From: Polyangiaceae bacterium
GTDB lineage: Bacteria; Myxococcota_A; Polyangia; Polyangiales; Polyangiaceae
NCBI GenBank assembly: GCA_009781005.1
Contig: WQYX01000025.1
Location: 1-53,037, forward strand
DNA: 53,037 nt
Direction of reading: 5' to 3'
The position numbers and the translations under genes were made by a program. Under the pieces are notes generated by a model. It was not told where the DNA came from, did not search any database, and was given only the letters and a program-made list of their open reading frames with translations. How positions within the stretch are numbered: the first letter of the stretch is position 1; the number at the start of each line of letters is the position of its first letter. This document shows, piece after piece, positions 41,278 to 50,389 of this stretch.

Positions 41278-41442
41278 CGACCATCGTCAATCGCACGGCA
41301 CGCCGTCGCATGACGTTTCAGCGGATGAGCCATCTCGCCGACGGCAGGGGATCACACCGTAGCTGAAGGCCGTGCTAAAGGCCGCGCCAGAGGTAAAGCC
41401 GAGGGGCGAAGGAAGGCGCGGCGCTCGCCGCAACAGCGGGGC

Positions 41443-44400
41443 TCATGGTGCTTGAGTCGAGACACCACAGATTCCGAACCGCAAGATCCTCCAGTCGTGC
41501 CCCCCTCTCAAGGATCTCAAGTTGCGAGATCCCCTGGCGCGATCCCCTTCACCTGCGGTTTTCCGCGGAGCGGAAACGCGTAGCCCGGAACGTCGTTCCG
41601 GCAGTAGTGTTAAGCGACTTACAAAGTCAGCGAGGCCAGGATCCGTGTGCGACGTCAGAGGCGTCGGACGCCACTGATTCGCTGCCTGCTCCAATCCGCA
41701 TAGCGGATCCGGCGCATACCCATACACATTGAGCCTACCCGCCAGCCCAATCGGATCTGGCGACAGATACCTCCCCGTCTCCGGATCATAATACCGGAAA
41801 TGACTGTAGTGCAGCCCGCTCTCCCCATCACACCACTGCCCGAGGAACGCCTGACCGCCCGTTTCCCCGTGGTGCTCGAAACCCTCGCCCCACGTCCCCT
41901 TCTGGTACACGTATTCAAGCTTGCCATCCGGCCCAACTTCCTCCGCCGGCGAGTCATTCTGATCTGGCAAGATGAAGTGCACAGCCCCGTCATCTCGCAA
42001 GATAGGGCACCCGCCACCAGGCTCGTACACGTAGCTCTCCGCAAGCTTATCGTTCTTGAGCGTATGAAGCAGCTCGTGGCCCATCCAGACAAAGCGCCAA
42101 ATGTCTCCCGTGGGACTCTTCTTCTCGATGCGGCGCCCTGAAGCGTCATACCGGTATTCCCACTTCTTGCCATTCGGCGCCGTGACCGCAATCAGCTCTC
42201 CTCTTGCGTTCCAGTCGTAACGATACGTGTACTTCTCCGGACCGCTCGAGACCGTCTTGACAACAACTTGCCCATTGGCGTTGTATTGCAGCTCCGTTGT
42301 GGGCCGCCCCGGACCCGTCAGAATGACATTGCGCCCGCCTCCGCCTTGCTCATAGCCCTGATTCGTTACGTCATGAGGAAACCTTTGCGCCGTTTGGGCC
42401 ACCAGGTCAAACGGAACCTCCCCATGCACCTTATGCTCTCGCTCCGCCTGCTCCAGAGCCTCCGCTAGCATCGCTCCGTGTTGCGTCGCCGCATGATAGA
42501 TACGATTCCGGCAGGCATCATACATGTAGAAGTCGCTGATGCCGTTCTCTCTCACAACCCCCGTGAGATCTCCCCGCGCGTTGTGCATCAACTGCATCGG
42601 ACCTCGCTGTCTGTCCTCGATGCTCTCCAGGAACCCCCGTGCATCGAAGCCAAAGCGCCGCATCACCTCAGGCGCGAGAGGCTTTGCCCCGGGCTGGGAG
42701 TTGGGCGTCCAGTGGAATGCCTGCGTCAGAAGGCTCCCAACGGGGTTGTAACTCTGTTGAAAGTACCCAGCTTCTCCAAGCTGTCGGCCGATCTCTCTGC
42801 CGAACGCATCTCGCGTGAAGTCCACTGCAACATCGCCATACTTGATGGATTGACAATCGCCGCCGAGAGTCCATGCGAAGGAGGTAGTAGGTCCGTAGGG
42901 CGTCGAATGCGCAATTGGCTGCCCCATCACATCGAGCTTGCGCTCGACTTGGACACCATCCACCTCCTCCGCCACAATGCTCCCCTGCACATCGCGGTGC
43001 AGCACCAACTTGGACGTGGGCGTCTCCATGTTGGTGAGAAGCCCCTGCAAGTCATACCGAAACTGCGTCACCCCGTCGGGACTGGTTTGCTTGGAGACAA
43101 ACCCTCTCCGGTTGTACTCATAGCTGGTCTTCTGCCCCGCTCCGTCGACCGTTGCAGCCACCCTTCCACGCTTATATTCCGTCTTCAGCACTCTCCCATC
43201 GAAGGTCTTGCGCGAGATAACGCGCATGTCGGCGTCGTACTCGAACGTGTACTCGGCGTCGTTGGCATTGATGATTCTTGTCAATTCCCCGGGCTCGGTG
43301 CCCCACTCGAGCTGCGTCACCGCTCCCATCTCGTCGATGAGACTGACAGGCATCCCGCCTGATGAGAGTTCCAGGCTTCTCGTGGCGCCTCCTGGGCGAA
43401 CCACCTGAATGCTGCGGTCATCCTCGCTGACATGCCGCTCATAAATCCTCCCATCACGGTCCGTAACCTGCGTCGAACGGCCGTCTTCGTCCAGGTAGTC
43501 GATCTCCAGCGTCTGACCGAGTGGATCCGTCTCCGTCACCACCCTCCCCAGCGCATCCCGCACGTACTTCCACGTCTGCCCATCCCAATTGGTTGCAGCT
43601 AGAATCCCTCCTCGATCGTCATAAAGACTCGAGGTTGTTGCACCTGATGGTGCCGTAATTCTCGCCACTTCCCCGTACGACGTGTAATCGTACTTCCACG
43701 GGGGCCCGTCATTGATTTGGATGCTCGTCACATTGTGGTCTTCGTCGTGGGTGAACTTCACCCACGTTACCACCTCACCGTTGACCAGCTCCGCATAGGC
43801 AATCAACCGGTGGCAGTCGTCATAGTAGAATGCGGTCTTTTCTCCACACGAAGTGCGAATGCCCTCGATCCGGCCCAATTCATCGAACTCGTAGTCGGTT
43901 GCGGAGCCATCCTCTTGGCCGTACTGGATGAGGCGGTCATACCGGTCGAAGATTTGACTGGTGGTATTGCCCGTCGGCGAAATGGTCCTCAGCACCTGCC
44001 CGTGGTCATTCCACGTGTATCGCGTCACATTGCCATGGCTGTCAGCCACGTGCGTGATATGCCCGTTTCGGTCTATCTCAACGGTGCGCTCCGCAAATCC
44101 ATTCGTTCCCCTCGCATACACGCACGCGGTCCCCTGGTAACGCAACTCATACTCGGACCCGTTCCGTGACTTTTCGTGGGTGATCCGGTCTTCTTCGTCA
44201 TACGCATAGCGGGCAGCAGAGCCGCGGGAATTGAAGACCTCAATTAGATGCCCCTGATTATCGTAATGGTACTCGGCAACCAATCGGGAGGAGCCATCCG
44301 GCAGGTGCAAGAAGACGCGGGAGACTTGGTCTCCTTGATGACCTTCGTACTGAATTCCGTAGCGGCGCCGTTCGCGCGATTGGGTGACACCAACAACGCG

Positions 44401-44940
44401 CGACTGCTCGTCGTAGTAAAAATCAAGACGGGCTTTGCTGGTGCGCTCAATGCTCTTCAATCGATACTGCTCGTGCGACCATTCCTCGAACACAAGGCTG
44501 TTGGTGCTCCTGTCGGTACCAAAGCCAGTCACCCGCACGTGGCGCTCGTCAATGCGCTGAAGCTCCACGCAATCGGAAGGGTTGATGAGTCTGCCGGTGA
44601 CCGCGAAGCTGCGCTCCTTGGCATTTGGATTGTAAAAAGAGAATTCTTCGCCGTCCGCGCGGGTGTAGATGAATCCGCTCACGCAGAGGCGAAGCTCGAT
44701 TTGCCAGCTTGCACGCCATCCCGGCCCGAACGGTAGGTACTTCTTCACCTCATCGGGGATTTGAAGAATGGGTTGTACGACGAACTTGGAATTGAAAGTG
44801 CGCCCCACCGAGAAGGGAACCACCCCCTCCACTTTGTGGTCCACGCGGGCAGCAGAGAAATCGCCCGAAGCTGCGTCAAGAGCTATACCAATCGGTTGCC
44901 CGACCGTGACACGCCCATACCGTGTTCCAATGTTGTTCAT
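41443..44940 (-). CDS. RHS repeat protein whose toxin has been replaced by an unrelated tail (module 3)
   Basis: About 1165 residues, closely similar to RHS2 from MNNIGTRYGRVTVGQPIG through the cocoon to DPETGRYLSPDPIGLAGRLN. The core end is interrupted: after VYGYAPDPL the expected V-D-P-x-G-L cleavage motif is missing, and 84 Arg-rich residues of no known family follow (DPGLADFVSRLTLLPERRSG, then KTAGEGDRARGSRNLRSLRG). The join at about 41700 coincides with a small palindrome, ATCCGC-ATA-GCGGAT. No immunity gene lies between here and vgrG2. Most likely a decayed orphan RHS core. The ATG at 44940 matches RHS2; an ATG at 44985 overlapping the PAAR gene is an alternative. Confidence 0.88.
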   Translation of the reverse strand: MNNIGTRYGRVTVGQPIGIALDAASGDFSAARVDHKVEGVVPFSVGRTFNSKFVVQPILQIPDEVKKYLPFGPGWRASWQIELRLCVSGFIYTRADGEEFSFYNPNAKERSFAVTGRLINPSDCVELQRIDERHVRVTGFGTDRSTNSLVFEEWSHEQYRLKSIERTSKARLDFYYDEQSRVVGVTQSRERRRYGIQYEGHQGDQVSRVFLHLPDGSSRLVAEYHYDNQGHLIEVFNSRGSAARYAYDEEDRITHEKSRNGSEYELRYQGTACVYARGTNGFAERTVEIDRNGHITHVADSHGNVTRYTWNDHGQVLRTISPTGNTTSQIFDRYDRLIQYGQEDGSATDYEFDELGRIEGIRTSCGEKTAFYYDDCHRLIAYAELVNGEVVTWVKFTHDEDHNVTSIQINDGPPWKYDYTSYGEVARITAPSGATTSSLYDDRGGILAATNWDGQTWKYVRDALGRVVTETDPLGQTLEIDYLDEDGRSTQVTDRDGRIYERHVSEDDRSIQVVRPGGATRSLELSSGGMPVSLIDEMGAVTQLEWGTEPGELTRIINANDAEYTFEYDADMRVISRKTFDGRVLKTEYKRGRVAATVDGAGQKTSYEYNRRGFVSKQTSPDGVTQFRYDLQGLLTNMETPTSKLVLHRDVQGSIVAEEVDGVQVERKLDVMGQPIAHSTPYGPTTSFAWTLGGDCQSIKYGDVAVDFTRDAFGREIGRQLGEAGYFQQSYNPVGSLLTQAFHWTPNSQPGAKPLAPEVMRRFGFDARGFLESIEDRQRGPMQLMHNARGDLTGVVRENGISDFYMYDACRNRIYHAATQHGAMLAEALEQAEREHKVHGEVPFDLVAQTAQRFPHDVTNQGYEQGGGGRNVILTGPGRPTTELQYNANGQVVVKTVSSGPEKYTYRYDWNARGELIAVTAPNGKKWEYRYDASGRRIEKKSPTGDIWRFVWMGHELLHTLKNDKLAESYVYEPGGGCPILRDDGAVHFILPDQNDSPAEEVGPDGKLEYVYQKGTWGEGFEHHGETGGQAFLGQWCDGESGLHYSHFRYYDPETGRYLSPDPIGLAGRLNVYGYAPDPLCGLEQAANQWRPTPLTSHTDPGLADFVSRLTLLPERRSGLRVSAPRKTAGEGDRARGSRNLRSLRGGHDWRILRFGICGVSTQAP

Positions 44941-44954
44941 GGTGACATCATAAA

Positions 44955-46796
44955 TCACGGTTTTTTCGCCACCTTTTCGTTCCATAGCGCCTGGCTCAAT
45001 CTCATCTGCGCCTCCCTCACGTTCTTATTCGCCACGGCGTCTTTCCCGTTCAACCGGTTCGCCCTGTCCTGCGCCTGTTTTAACTCACCTTTCAACTCGT
45101 CCACCTTCGTCTGTTCCATCGCAGACGACTGGGTGTCCTCCATAAGCTGCGGTGTTTTCTTCGAAGCCTGCGTTGGTTCGTCCACCGCGTTTGGTTCGTC
45201 CGAAGTCCGCATTGATTTGTTCGAAGACTGCGATGGTGTCTTCGGAAGCGGCGTGTCGTTCGAAGACTGCGATGGTGTCTTCGGAAGCGGTGCAAGTTTC
45301 TTGAGGCCTTTGTTGACGCCCCTGGCAATATTCGTCCAGCTCGGCATAGGAAATCCGCCAATCAGGACCCAACTTCCTCCACCAGCATGCATCACGGCAT
45401 CGCCAGTATGCACCACAGCAGCCCCGCCAGCATGCATCCCGCCACCGACAGCACGCATCGCGGCAGTTCCGGCAGCATGCATCCCGACACCATCACCACG
45501 CATCCCGCCAACATGCATCCCGCCACCGACAGCATCCACCACGCCACCGACAGCGTCCATCATGCCACCCACTGTACCCATAACGGCAGACGTTAAAACA
45601 CTTTTATCGCCATGCATCAAGGCACGCAAGGTCCCTGACGGGTAGCAGAGAATCACAGCACCGAGGCAGGGTGGCGTGCCTGGATCCGCCCCCATCAGGG
45701 CACCCCAGGCAGCCATGGCCATTGTCGCTATGTCCATGCCTACATCCAGGGCCAACATATCGATCGCGAAATCTGCCGCCGAAGCCTCGGCAGCATCGGA
45801 AGCAGCCTCACCTTGCTTTGCAGGATCGCCGCTTCCAGCAGCAGTTTTTGCGGAATCTGCTGCTTGCTCATGGGCTTTGTCGTCGTGTGCGCTAGCGTCA
45901 GCAATGCCGAATCTAAGGTCAACAACGCCAGCTCCCAGGCTCAACCAGTTCTTGATGTGCTTAAAAGCTTTTATCTTAGATCCATCCTTAGGGTCCGTCA
46001 CCGCGTCCAAAACACGACTCACCTTGTTCATGGCAGTTTTTATCTTACCTGCAGCCTTCGCACCTTGAGCCGCATCTTCGCCTGCATCTTCGGCTATCTT
46101 TGTATCTTTGCCTACACCCTCGGCTATCTTTGCATCTTTGCCTGCACCCTTCCCCTTCGACGAACTCTTCGTGCATTGAAGTGTGAAGTCGACCAGGCGT
46201 GCAGCGCGCAGTCCGCCAATAAAAACTTTGCTCGAACCCGTGATCACCTCGAAAACGGGCGCCCCCGAACCGCATGTTGCCCCGATCCCGAAGTCTCCGC
46301 AACGCGCTGCAGGAATTCCGCCGATGAGCACCGAAGGACATCCCGTTACGATGGCACCAAATGCCGGGAGTGGAGGCGGCATCTCTCTATGTATATGCGG
46401 GATGCCAAGAACCATTGACCCCATTGTCGCCGCCGGAAGGGATGGCAAAGCCTTGGCAATGCGGTTGGTCGCACGGGCAAAGAGATCGTTGGAGAAATAC
46501 CCGATAGCCGCGGGCACATTCGCAACGAAGGCAGCAGCCCCAAATAGCTGAGTAGCCTTGTCACGACCACTTGCTTTAGGATTCATAGAATCCCAACGCA
46601 ACGGCGCGATTTTATTGACGAGGTCGGCGTACGAATCTTTAAAGGCATTACCGGAGGTATTGCTCCACCGGTGTTTTAGCTTGGCATCACTGGCAATGCG
46701 GCCAATCGCACCTTTGGTGTTAGGACCGATAGCCTTGGTTATCCCCGACACCTGGTCATCCGGTGATGGTACGTTCCATGATGATGACGATGTCAT
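44955..46796 (-). CDS. enlarged PAAR-domain protein with repeat expansions (module 3)
   Basis: 613 residues against 342 and 376 in the paralogues. The PAAR domain (about 125-210) has VLGIPHIHREMPPPLPAFG, VLIGGIPAARCGDFGIGATC and SSKVFIGGLRAARLVD. Extra material: a 10-residue repeat (AKIAEGVGKD / TKIAEDAGED); about 90 Gly/Met/His-rich residues (MHAGG-type units) splitting the block that in module 2 reads AIILGMPNVLIGGFPM; a 13-residue repeat (PLPKTPSQSSNDT); and a polar coiled-coil-like tail (DELKGELKQAQDRANRL). The hydrophobic segment DFAIDMLALDVGMDIATM is kept. The ATG at 46796 has a strong AAGGAG and overlaps the TPR stop by 4 bases. Confidence 0.85.
   Translation of the reverse strand: MTSSSSWNVPSPDDQVSGITKAIGPNTKGAIGRIASDAKLKHRWSNTSGNAFKDSYADLVNKIAPLRWDSMNPKASGRDKATQLFGAAAFVANVPAAIGYFSNDLFARATNRIAKALPSLPAATMGSMVLGIPHIHREMPPPLPAFGAIVTGCPSVLIGGIPAARCGDFGIGATCGSGAPVFEVITGSSKVFIGGLRAARLVDFTLQCTKSSSKGKGAGKDAKIAEGVGKDTKIAEDAGEDAAQGAKAAGKIKTAMNKVSRVLDAVTDPKDGSKIKAFKHIKNWLSLGAGVVDLRFGIADASAHDDKAHEQAADSAKTAAGSGDPAKQGEAASDAAEASAADFAIDMLALDVGMDIATMAMAAWGALMGADPGTPPCLGAVILCYPSGTLRALMHGDKSVLTSAVMGTVGGMMDAVGGVVDAVGGGMHVGGMRGDGVGMHAAGTAAMRAVGGGMHAGGAAVVHTGDAVMHAGGGSWVLIGGFPMPSWTNIARGVNKGLKKLAPLPKTPSQSSNDTPLPKTPSQSSNKSMRTSDEPNAVDEPTQASKKTPQLMEDTQSSAMEQTKVDELKGELKQAQDRANRLNGKDAVANKNVREAQMRLSQALWNEKVAKKP
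45220..45290. repeat. 39-bp tandem repeat, about two copies, inside the PAAR3 gene
   Basis: The block beginning TTCGAAGACTGCGATGGTGT recurs 39 bases later (45220 and 45259) with no mismatch over about 32 bases. In frame it adds one 13-residue PLPKTPSQSSNDT unit to the C-terminal linker. Confidence 0.85.
45385..45600. repeat. degenerate minisatellite inside the PAAR3 gene
   Basis: Roughly 21-base units, such as GCATGCATCCCGCCACCGAC, repeat about eight to ten times with drift. On the coding (minus) strand they give Gly/Met/His/Ala-rich text with a 7-residue rhythm (GGGMHVGG, GGGMHAGG). The paralogous PAAR1 and PAAR2 genes have no such insert at this position. Confidence 0.75.
46089..46148. repeat. 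30-bp tandem repeat, two copies, inside the PAAR3 gene
   Basis: TCGGCTATCTTTGYATCTTT followed by GCCTRCACCC occurs twice in a row with two differences. It encodes the 10-residue unit in the post-PAAR linker. Confidence 0.8.
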
Positions 46797-48055
46797 GTTC
46801 GATTCTCCTTAAGACGTGCGCTCGCAGCGCGAAGCTCTGCATCATAGGATGCACGAAGGTCATTGTGCCCACCCAATCGACAGATTTCGATCAACCGTGG
46901 AAGCACACTGGCAAGCCGCTTATCATTGCGATTCTCACGTGCTGCGTCGGCGGCCGCAGACCAGCATTCTACCGCACCGCGAATGTTGCCCTGTGCTTCC
47001 CGTGCCAGCCCGCATTTCTCGAGCATATCGGCCTGAACATACCCATTCACAAGTTTCTCCGCCGTCTGGGCGCCCAGCGCATATGCGTGCTCAGCCTCAT
47101 CATACGCGCGAAGAGTCATATCCACATTGCCAAGGAGCATGGCTCCGTTGAGAATGAGTTGCATAGACTGGGCGTCAGTTGCCACACCGAGTGACAGGAG
47201 GTACTGTTCACGCGCTGTCGAATACTGTTTAAGTCGAACAAAAACATCTCCAACCCCCTGAAGAACCACGGCTTTCATCTGCGTCTCATTGTGTTCGTCA
47301 TAGTATTGGAAGAGTGTGCTGTACTTGTCCAAGGCTTCTTCATGCCGTCCAAGTGCCATGTCGAACATGGCACATTGCATCAAGGCACTGATTCGGTGCT
47401 GTGCGCTGAGATTCTTGTTCGCCACATCGGCGGCTATGGCATCTGCCAACTCGGATATCGTCACACGCGTGGTATAGAGATAAATGCCCGTTGCACGCCA
47501 TTTACGCAAAATCTGCTCCACGAGTGGCTCGGCGCGATCGTCGCGGAGAATCAGTCGAAGCGGATTTGACCACGGCCGGCGCTCATGAAGAGGGGCAAGC
47601 GCTCCAATGATTTGGGCATGTGCATTTCGGTCGGAGATATGCGATGGAAGAAGGGAAACAACCATTCGTTGGTCTTCTAGGTCAGGCACCCACGAAGTGA
47701 TATGTGCCATGAGAGAACGAAGGCGCATCAGCGGCAGGATCTGTGCGTCTTGGCATTCAGCGGGAAGAGGCGCGAGCAGCTCTTGCCCTTCGCGCGTGCT
47801 CTCTTGGTTCACTTCCTCGAGCTGCAGGCGCACATTCTCAATCACTGTATCCACATACGAGACAAGATTATTCAATGGAGAAACGTCAATCAGATAGATA
47901 TCCTTTGGCGATGACCCATCCATATGATCGAGCGATCGAACAACAAGGGGAAGTTCGTTATCGGTTGTTGTCAGAAGAAGGGCGGCTCGTTCTTTCCCTT
48001 TAACAAATGTCTCAAGGGCAGCACGAAGTTCCTCAACTGGTCCAAGAGATTCCAT
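46793..48055 (-). CDS. TPR protein, putative T6SS adaptor/chaperone (module 3)
   Basis: 420 residues, close paralogue of the module 2 gene. N-terminal alpha/beta domain with ERAALLLTTTDNELPLVVRS and DIYLIDVSPLNNLVSYVDTV. TPR-like array with ALGRHEEALDKYSTLFQYYD, LQGVGDVFVRLKQYSTAREQ and AREAQGNIRGAVECWSAAAD. It starts 9 bases after the vgrG3 stop and overlaps PAAR3 by 4 bases. Differences from module 2 are scattered, without a concentrated variable domain, so within this pair the TPR part does not obviously track the cargo. Confidence 0.78.
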   Translation of the reverse strand: MESLGPVEELRAALETFVKGKERAALLLTTTDNELPLVVRSLDHMDGSSPKDIYLIDVSPLNNLVSYVDTVIENVRLQLEEVNQESTREGQELLAPLPAECQDAQILPLMRLRSLMAHITSWVPDLEDQRMVVSLLPSHISDRNAHAQIIGALAPLHERRPWSNPLRLILRDDRAEPLVEQILRKWRATGIYLYTTRVTISELADAIAADVANKNLSAQHRISALMQCAMFDMALGRHEEALDKYSTLFQYYDEHNETQMKAVVLQGVGDVFVRLKQYSTAREQYLLSLGVATDAQSMQLILNGAMLLGNVDMTLRAYDEAEHAYALGAQTAEKLVNGYVQADMLEKCGLAREAQGNIRGAVECWSAAADAARENRNDKRLASVLPRLIEICRLGGHNDLRASYDAELRAASARLKENRT

Positions 48056-48064
48056 CTGCAGTCT

Positions 48065-50389
48065 TTAGTTGATCCTGATGAGTGCACCGGATATGTCCAC
48101 TTCGCCACTGGCCGCCGCCGCCACGTTCGAGCCCTGGAGAGTCGCCTTCGATGGCTTTAGTACGAGTTCTGAAGAGTTGCACGCAAGGTCAACCAACGTG
48201 GAGCCATTAATGTGAATGGTTCCATCGCTCTCGAGCGAGATGCTCGCGGCTCCACACGTCAACGAGATTCCGTCGTCGGCATTGAGTGCAATGGTGCCCA
48301 AGCCAATCGTGACGGATGCCGTCGGCGTCTTCATCGAGATGGACGTTCCCGCATTAACGTCAATCGTCAAATTCACTACTTCACTACGCATGTTTGACGA
48401 AATGGAATGCAAACCCTCTATCGCAACCACTCGAAAGCTGTTCACGTTGAGGGCGTCACACCCTATCGTATGAATGCGGTTGCCGGTGACCGTCACGGTT
48501 TCATCGACATCAACGGTCTCCGTTCGGTTCGTGGCAATATGGATGTTCTCGCTACCCGTTACATCCACGGAACGATCGGCGACGACACTCACGGTCTGGT
48601 TCGCACCCACACTCACCGTCTGATTCGCGCCAACACTCACGGTCTGGTTCGCACCCACGCTCACCGTTTGATTTGCACCTACGCTCACCGTCTGATTTGC
48701 ACCCACGCTGACGGTCTGATTCGCGCCCACGGTGGAAGTCTGGTTCACACCGATCGACTCTGAATGGCAGCTCAGAATTTGCTCGTTGAGGTCTTTTTGC
48801 GCGTGAACGAAGATCTCTTCTTGGCCCGCCCTGTCCTCACAAGAGATTTCGTTATTGCCACTGTTTCCGGGCACACTGAGGCCACGGTAGAGAACCGCGC
48901 GCGTGGCATCGTTAGGGAGCGTTTGCGGCTGCCGATTGTCTTCATTGAAGAGGGATGCAACCACCACGGGGCGATCCACATCCCCATCCAGGAAGTCGAC
49001 GAGCACCTCCGCCCCCACGCGGTGCGCCGTGTACGTCCCTTGATTGTGATGCGCGATGGGGGTAGCCATTCGCACCCAGCACGAGCTCTTGTCGTTGAGC
49101 GGCCCTTCCCGATCCCACGCGAATTGAATTTTGATTCGGCCGTATTGGTCGACATACGGTTGATCCTCGTTGGGACCCACCACGCGCGCCGTGCGCAAGT
49201 ACGCGGGCGGCTTCGGACGCACCTTCGGGCGAATAGGAGCCTCCGCAGAAACAGCCCAAAACTTGACAGAGACTCCCGTGCCCGACGACGTGGCGCCTTG
49301 CTCGAGCGCCGGGGCGTCCGCTCCTTCTCCGCAAAGTTCAATGCGGGTAACCACATATTTTCGATTGAAGACCTTATCGGGATGGTCGTTGATTTCGAAA
49401 ACTTTCCCCACCCGCATGCGCAGGCAATTCGTGGTGCCTGAGAACGTCAAAGCATCCGAGCGCTGCTCCTCGAGGCGAAGCTGCGCACGCGCCTTCCCGC
49501 TGCGGCGTGAAACCTGCACGTCGTCCGCAACGCCTACATTCTCTCCCTCCGGATCGTTGTAGTGTCCGGGGTATTCATAAATCTCGCGCGCGGGGAGCGT
49601 ACCCATGCCGTTCGGCGCAGATCCTTGACTCGCAGACATATCGCGCGTGGGCCGGAGGAAGTTGTAATCGCGGTACGCCACCGATCCCGGGCGGACGCGC
49701 CGCTCACGAACAAGGGTGCGGATATGATCCGTGGTAAGGGCGCCGCCCGCGTCGCGGTAGGGAATCACCTGCTTCCCGGCAATGGGTTGATATCCGCGCG
49801 GATCGTTGACCAGGACAACGGTGGCTTTCTTGTCGTCCTGTTCGAGATGGAAATGAATTCCTTCCTCTGAAAGGATGCGCACGAGAAAGTCGAAGTCTCT
49901 CTCATTGACTTGCGTGCAATAACTTCGCTTGAGAGGCTCGGGAGAGAGTCGCGTTGCTATCTCGATTTGCCACGGTTTGAGAAGCTCCTTCGCGATATCC
50001 ACCACCGTGACATTCTGAAACACCTGACACCGCTGCTTGTGGCATAGCTCCTGAAGCCTCGGCACGATGCGCAGGACGCTTTGCCGCTGATTCTTGCCAG
50101 TGGCAACGCCGCTCGGACAGACCTCTTGAATCATTCCGTGGACGATATACGTCGGGGAATCGTCCGAGGCGCGCCCGAACGTCAAGAGCGCGGCGCGCCC
50201 AAGCGCGTCATCCAGCTTCGACGCCGTCTCGACGCTGCTCACAACAACAACTTTATAAACGAAATTTTTCGATACCTTTTCAACACCCTTGAAGGACAGA
50301 ACAACGAGGGCGTTGTCCGGCTGTCCATCGATGCGCAGCGTGGCGCGAATTTCATCCATGCGACCAAAGAGGGATTCTGCGGTATTCAA
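48065..50389 (-). CDS. vgrG: type VI secretion tip protein VgrG (module 3)
   Basis: 774 residues. Hub, OB-fold and needle as in VgrG2 (QVNERDFDFLVRILSEEGIH, YGRIKIQFAWDREG, VGAEVLVDFLDGDVDRPVVV). The needle has six perfect VGANQTVS octads, the longest uniform run of the three, and the distal tail after about residue 640 differs from VgrG2. TTG start at 50389 behind GAGGAT, aligned with VgrG1 and VgrG2. First gene of module 3. Confidence 0.94.
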   Translation of the reverse strand: MNTAESLFGRMDEIRATLRIDGQPDNALVVLSFKGVEKVSKNFVYKVVVVSSVETASKLDDALGRAALLTFGRASDDSPTYIVHGMIQEVCPSGVATGKNQRQSVLRIVPRLQELCHKQRCQVFQNVTVVDIAKELLKPWQIEIATRLSPEPLKRSYCTQVNERDFDFLVRILSEEGIHFHLEQDDKKATVVLVNDPRGYQPIAGKQVIPYRDAGGALTTDHIRTLVRERRVRPGSVAYRDYNFLRPTRDMSASQGSAPNGMGTLPAREIYEYPGHYNDPEGENVGVADDVQVSRRSGKARAQLRLEEQRSDALTFSGTTNCLRMRVGKVFEINDHPDKVFNRKYVVTRIELCGEGADAPALEQGATSSGTGVSVKFWAVSAEAPIRPKVRPKPPAYLRTARVVGPNEDQPYVDQYGRIKIQFAWDREGPLNDKSSCWVRMATPIAHHNQGTYTAHRVGAEVLVDFLDGDVDRPVVVASLFNEDNRQPQTLPNDATRAVLYRGLSVPGNSGNNEISCEDRAGQEEIFVHAQKDLNEQILSCHSESIGVNQTSTVGANQTVSVGANQTVSVGANQTVSVGANQTVSVGANQTVSVGANQTVSVVADRSVDVTGSENIHIATNRTETVDVDETVTVTGNRIHTIGCDALNVNSFRVVAIEGLHSISSNMRSEVVNLTIDVNAGTSISMKTPTASVTIGLGTIALNADDGISLTCGAASISLESDGTIHINGSTLVDLACNSSELVLKPSKATLQGSNVAAAASGEVDISGALIRIN
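48587..48731. repeat. 24-bp tandem repeat encoding VgrG3 octads
   Basis: Six units of 24 bases of the type GGTCTGGTTCGCACCCACAC plus TCAC, with only synonymous-type differences. They encode the VGANQTVS octads of the triple-stranded beta-helix needle. The same array is shorter and less uniform in vgrG2 (about 39390-39510) and nearly absent in vgrG1. Confidence 0.85.

Noticed and set aside
41278..41442. Looked for an immunity gene between RHS3 and vgrG2.
   Set aside because: No frame with protein-like composition or SD in either direction; sequence is GC-rich and unstructured.
48587..48731. Regular 24-bp repeats that could suggest a CRISPR array or satellite.
   Set aside because: No unique spacers; the repeats are in frame and encode VgrG needle octads.
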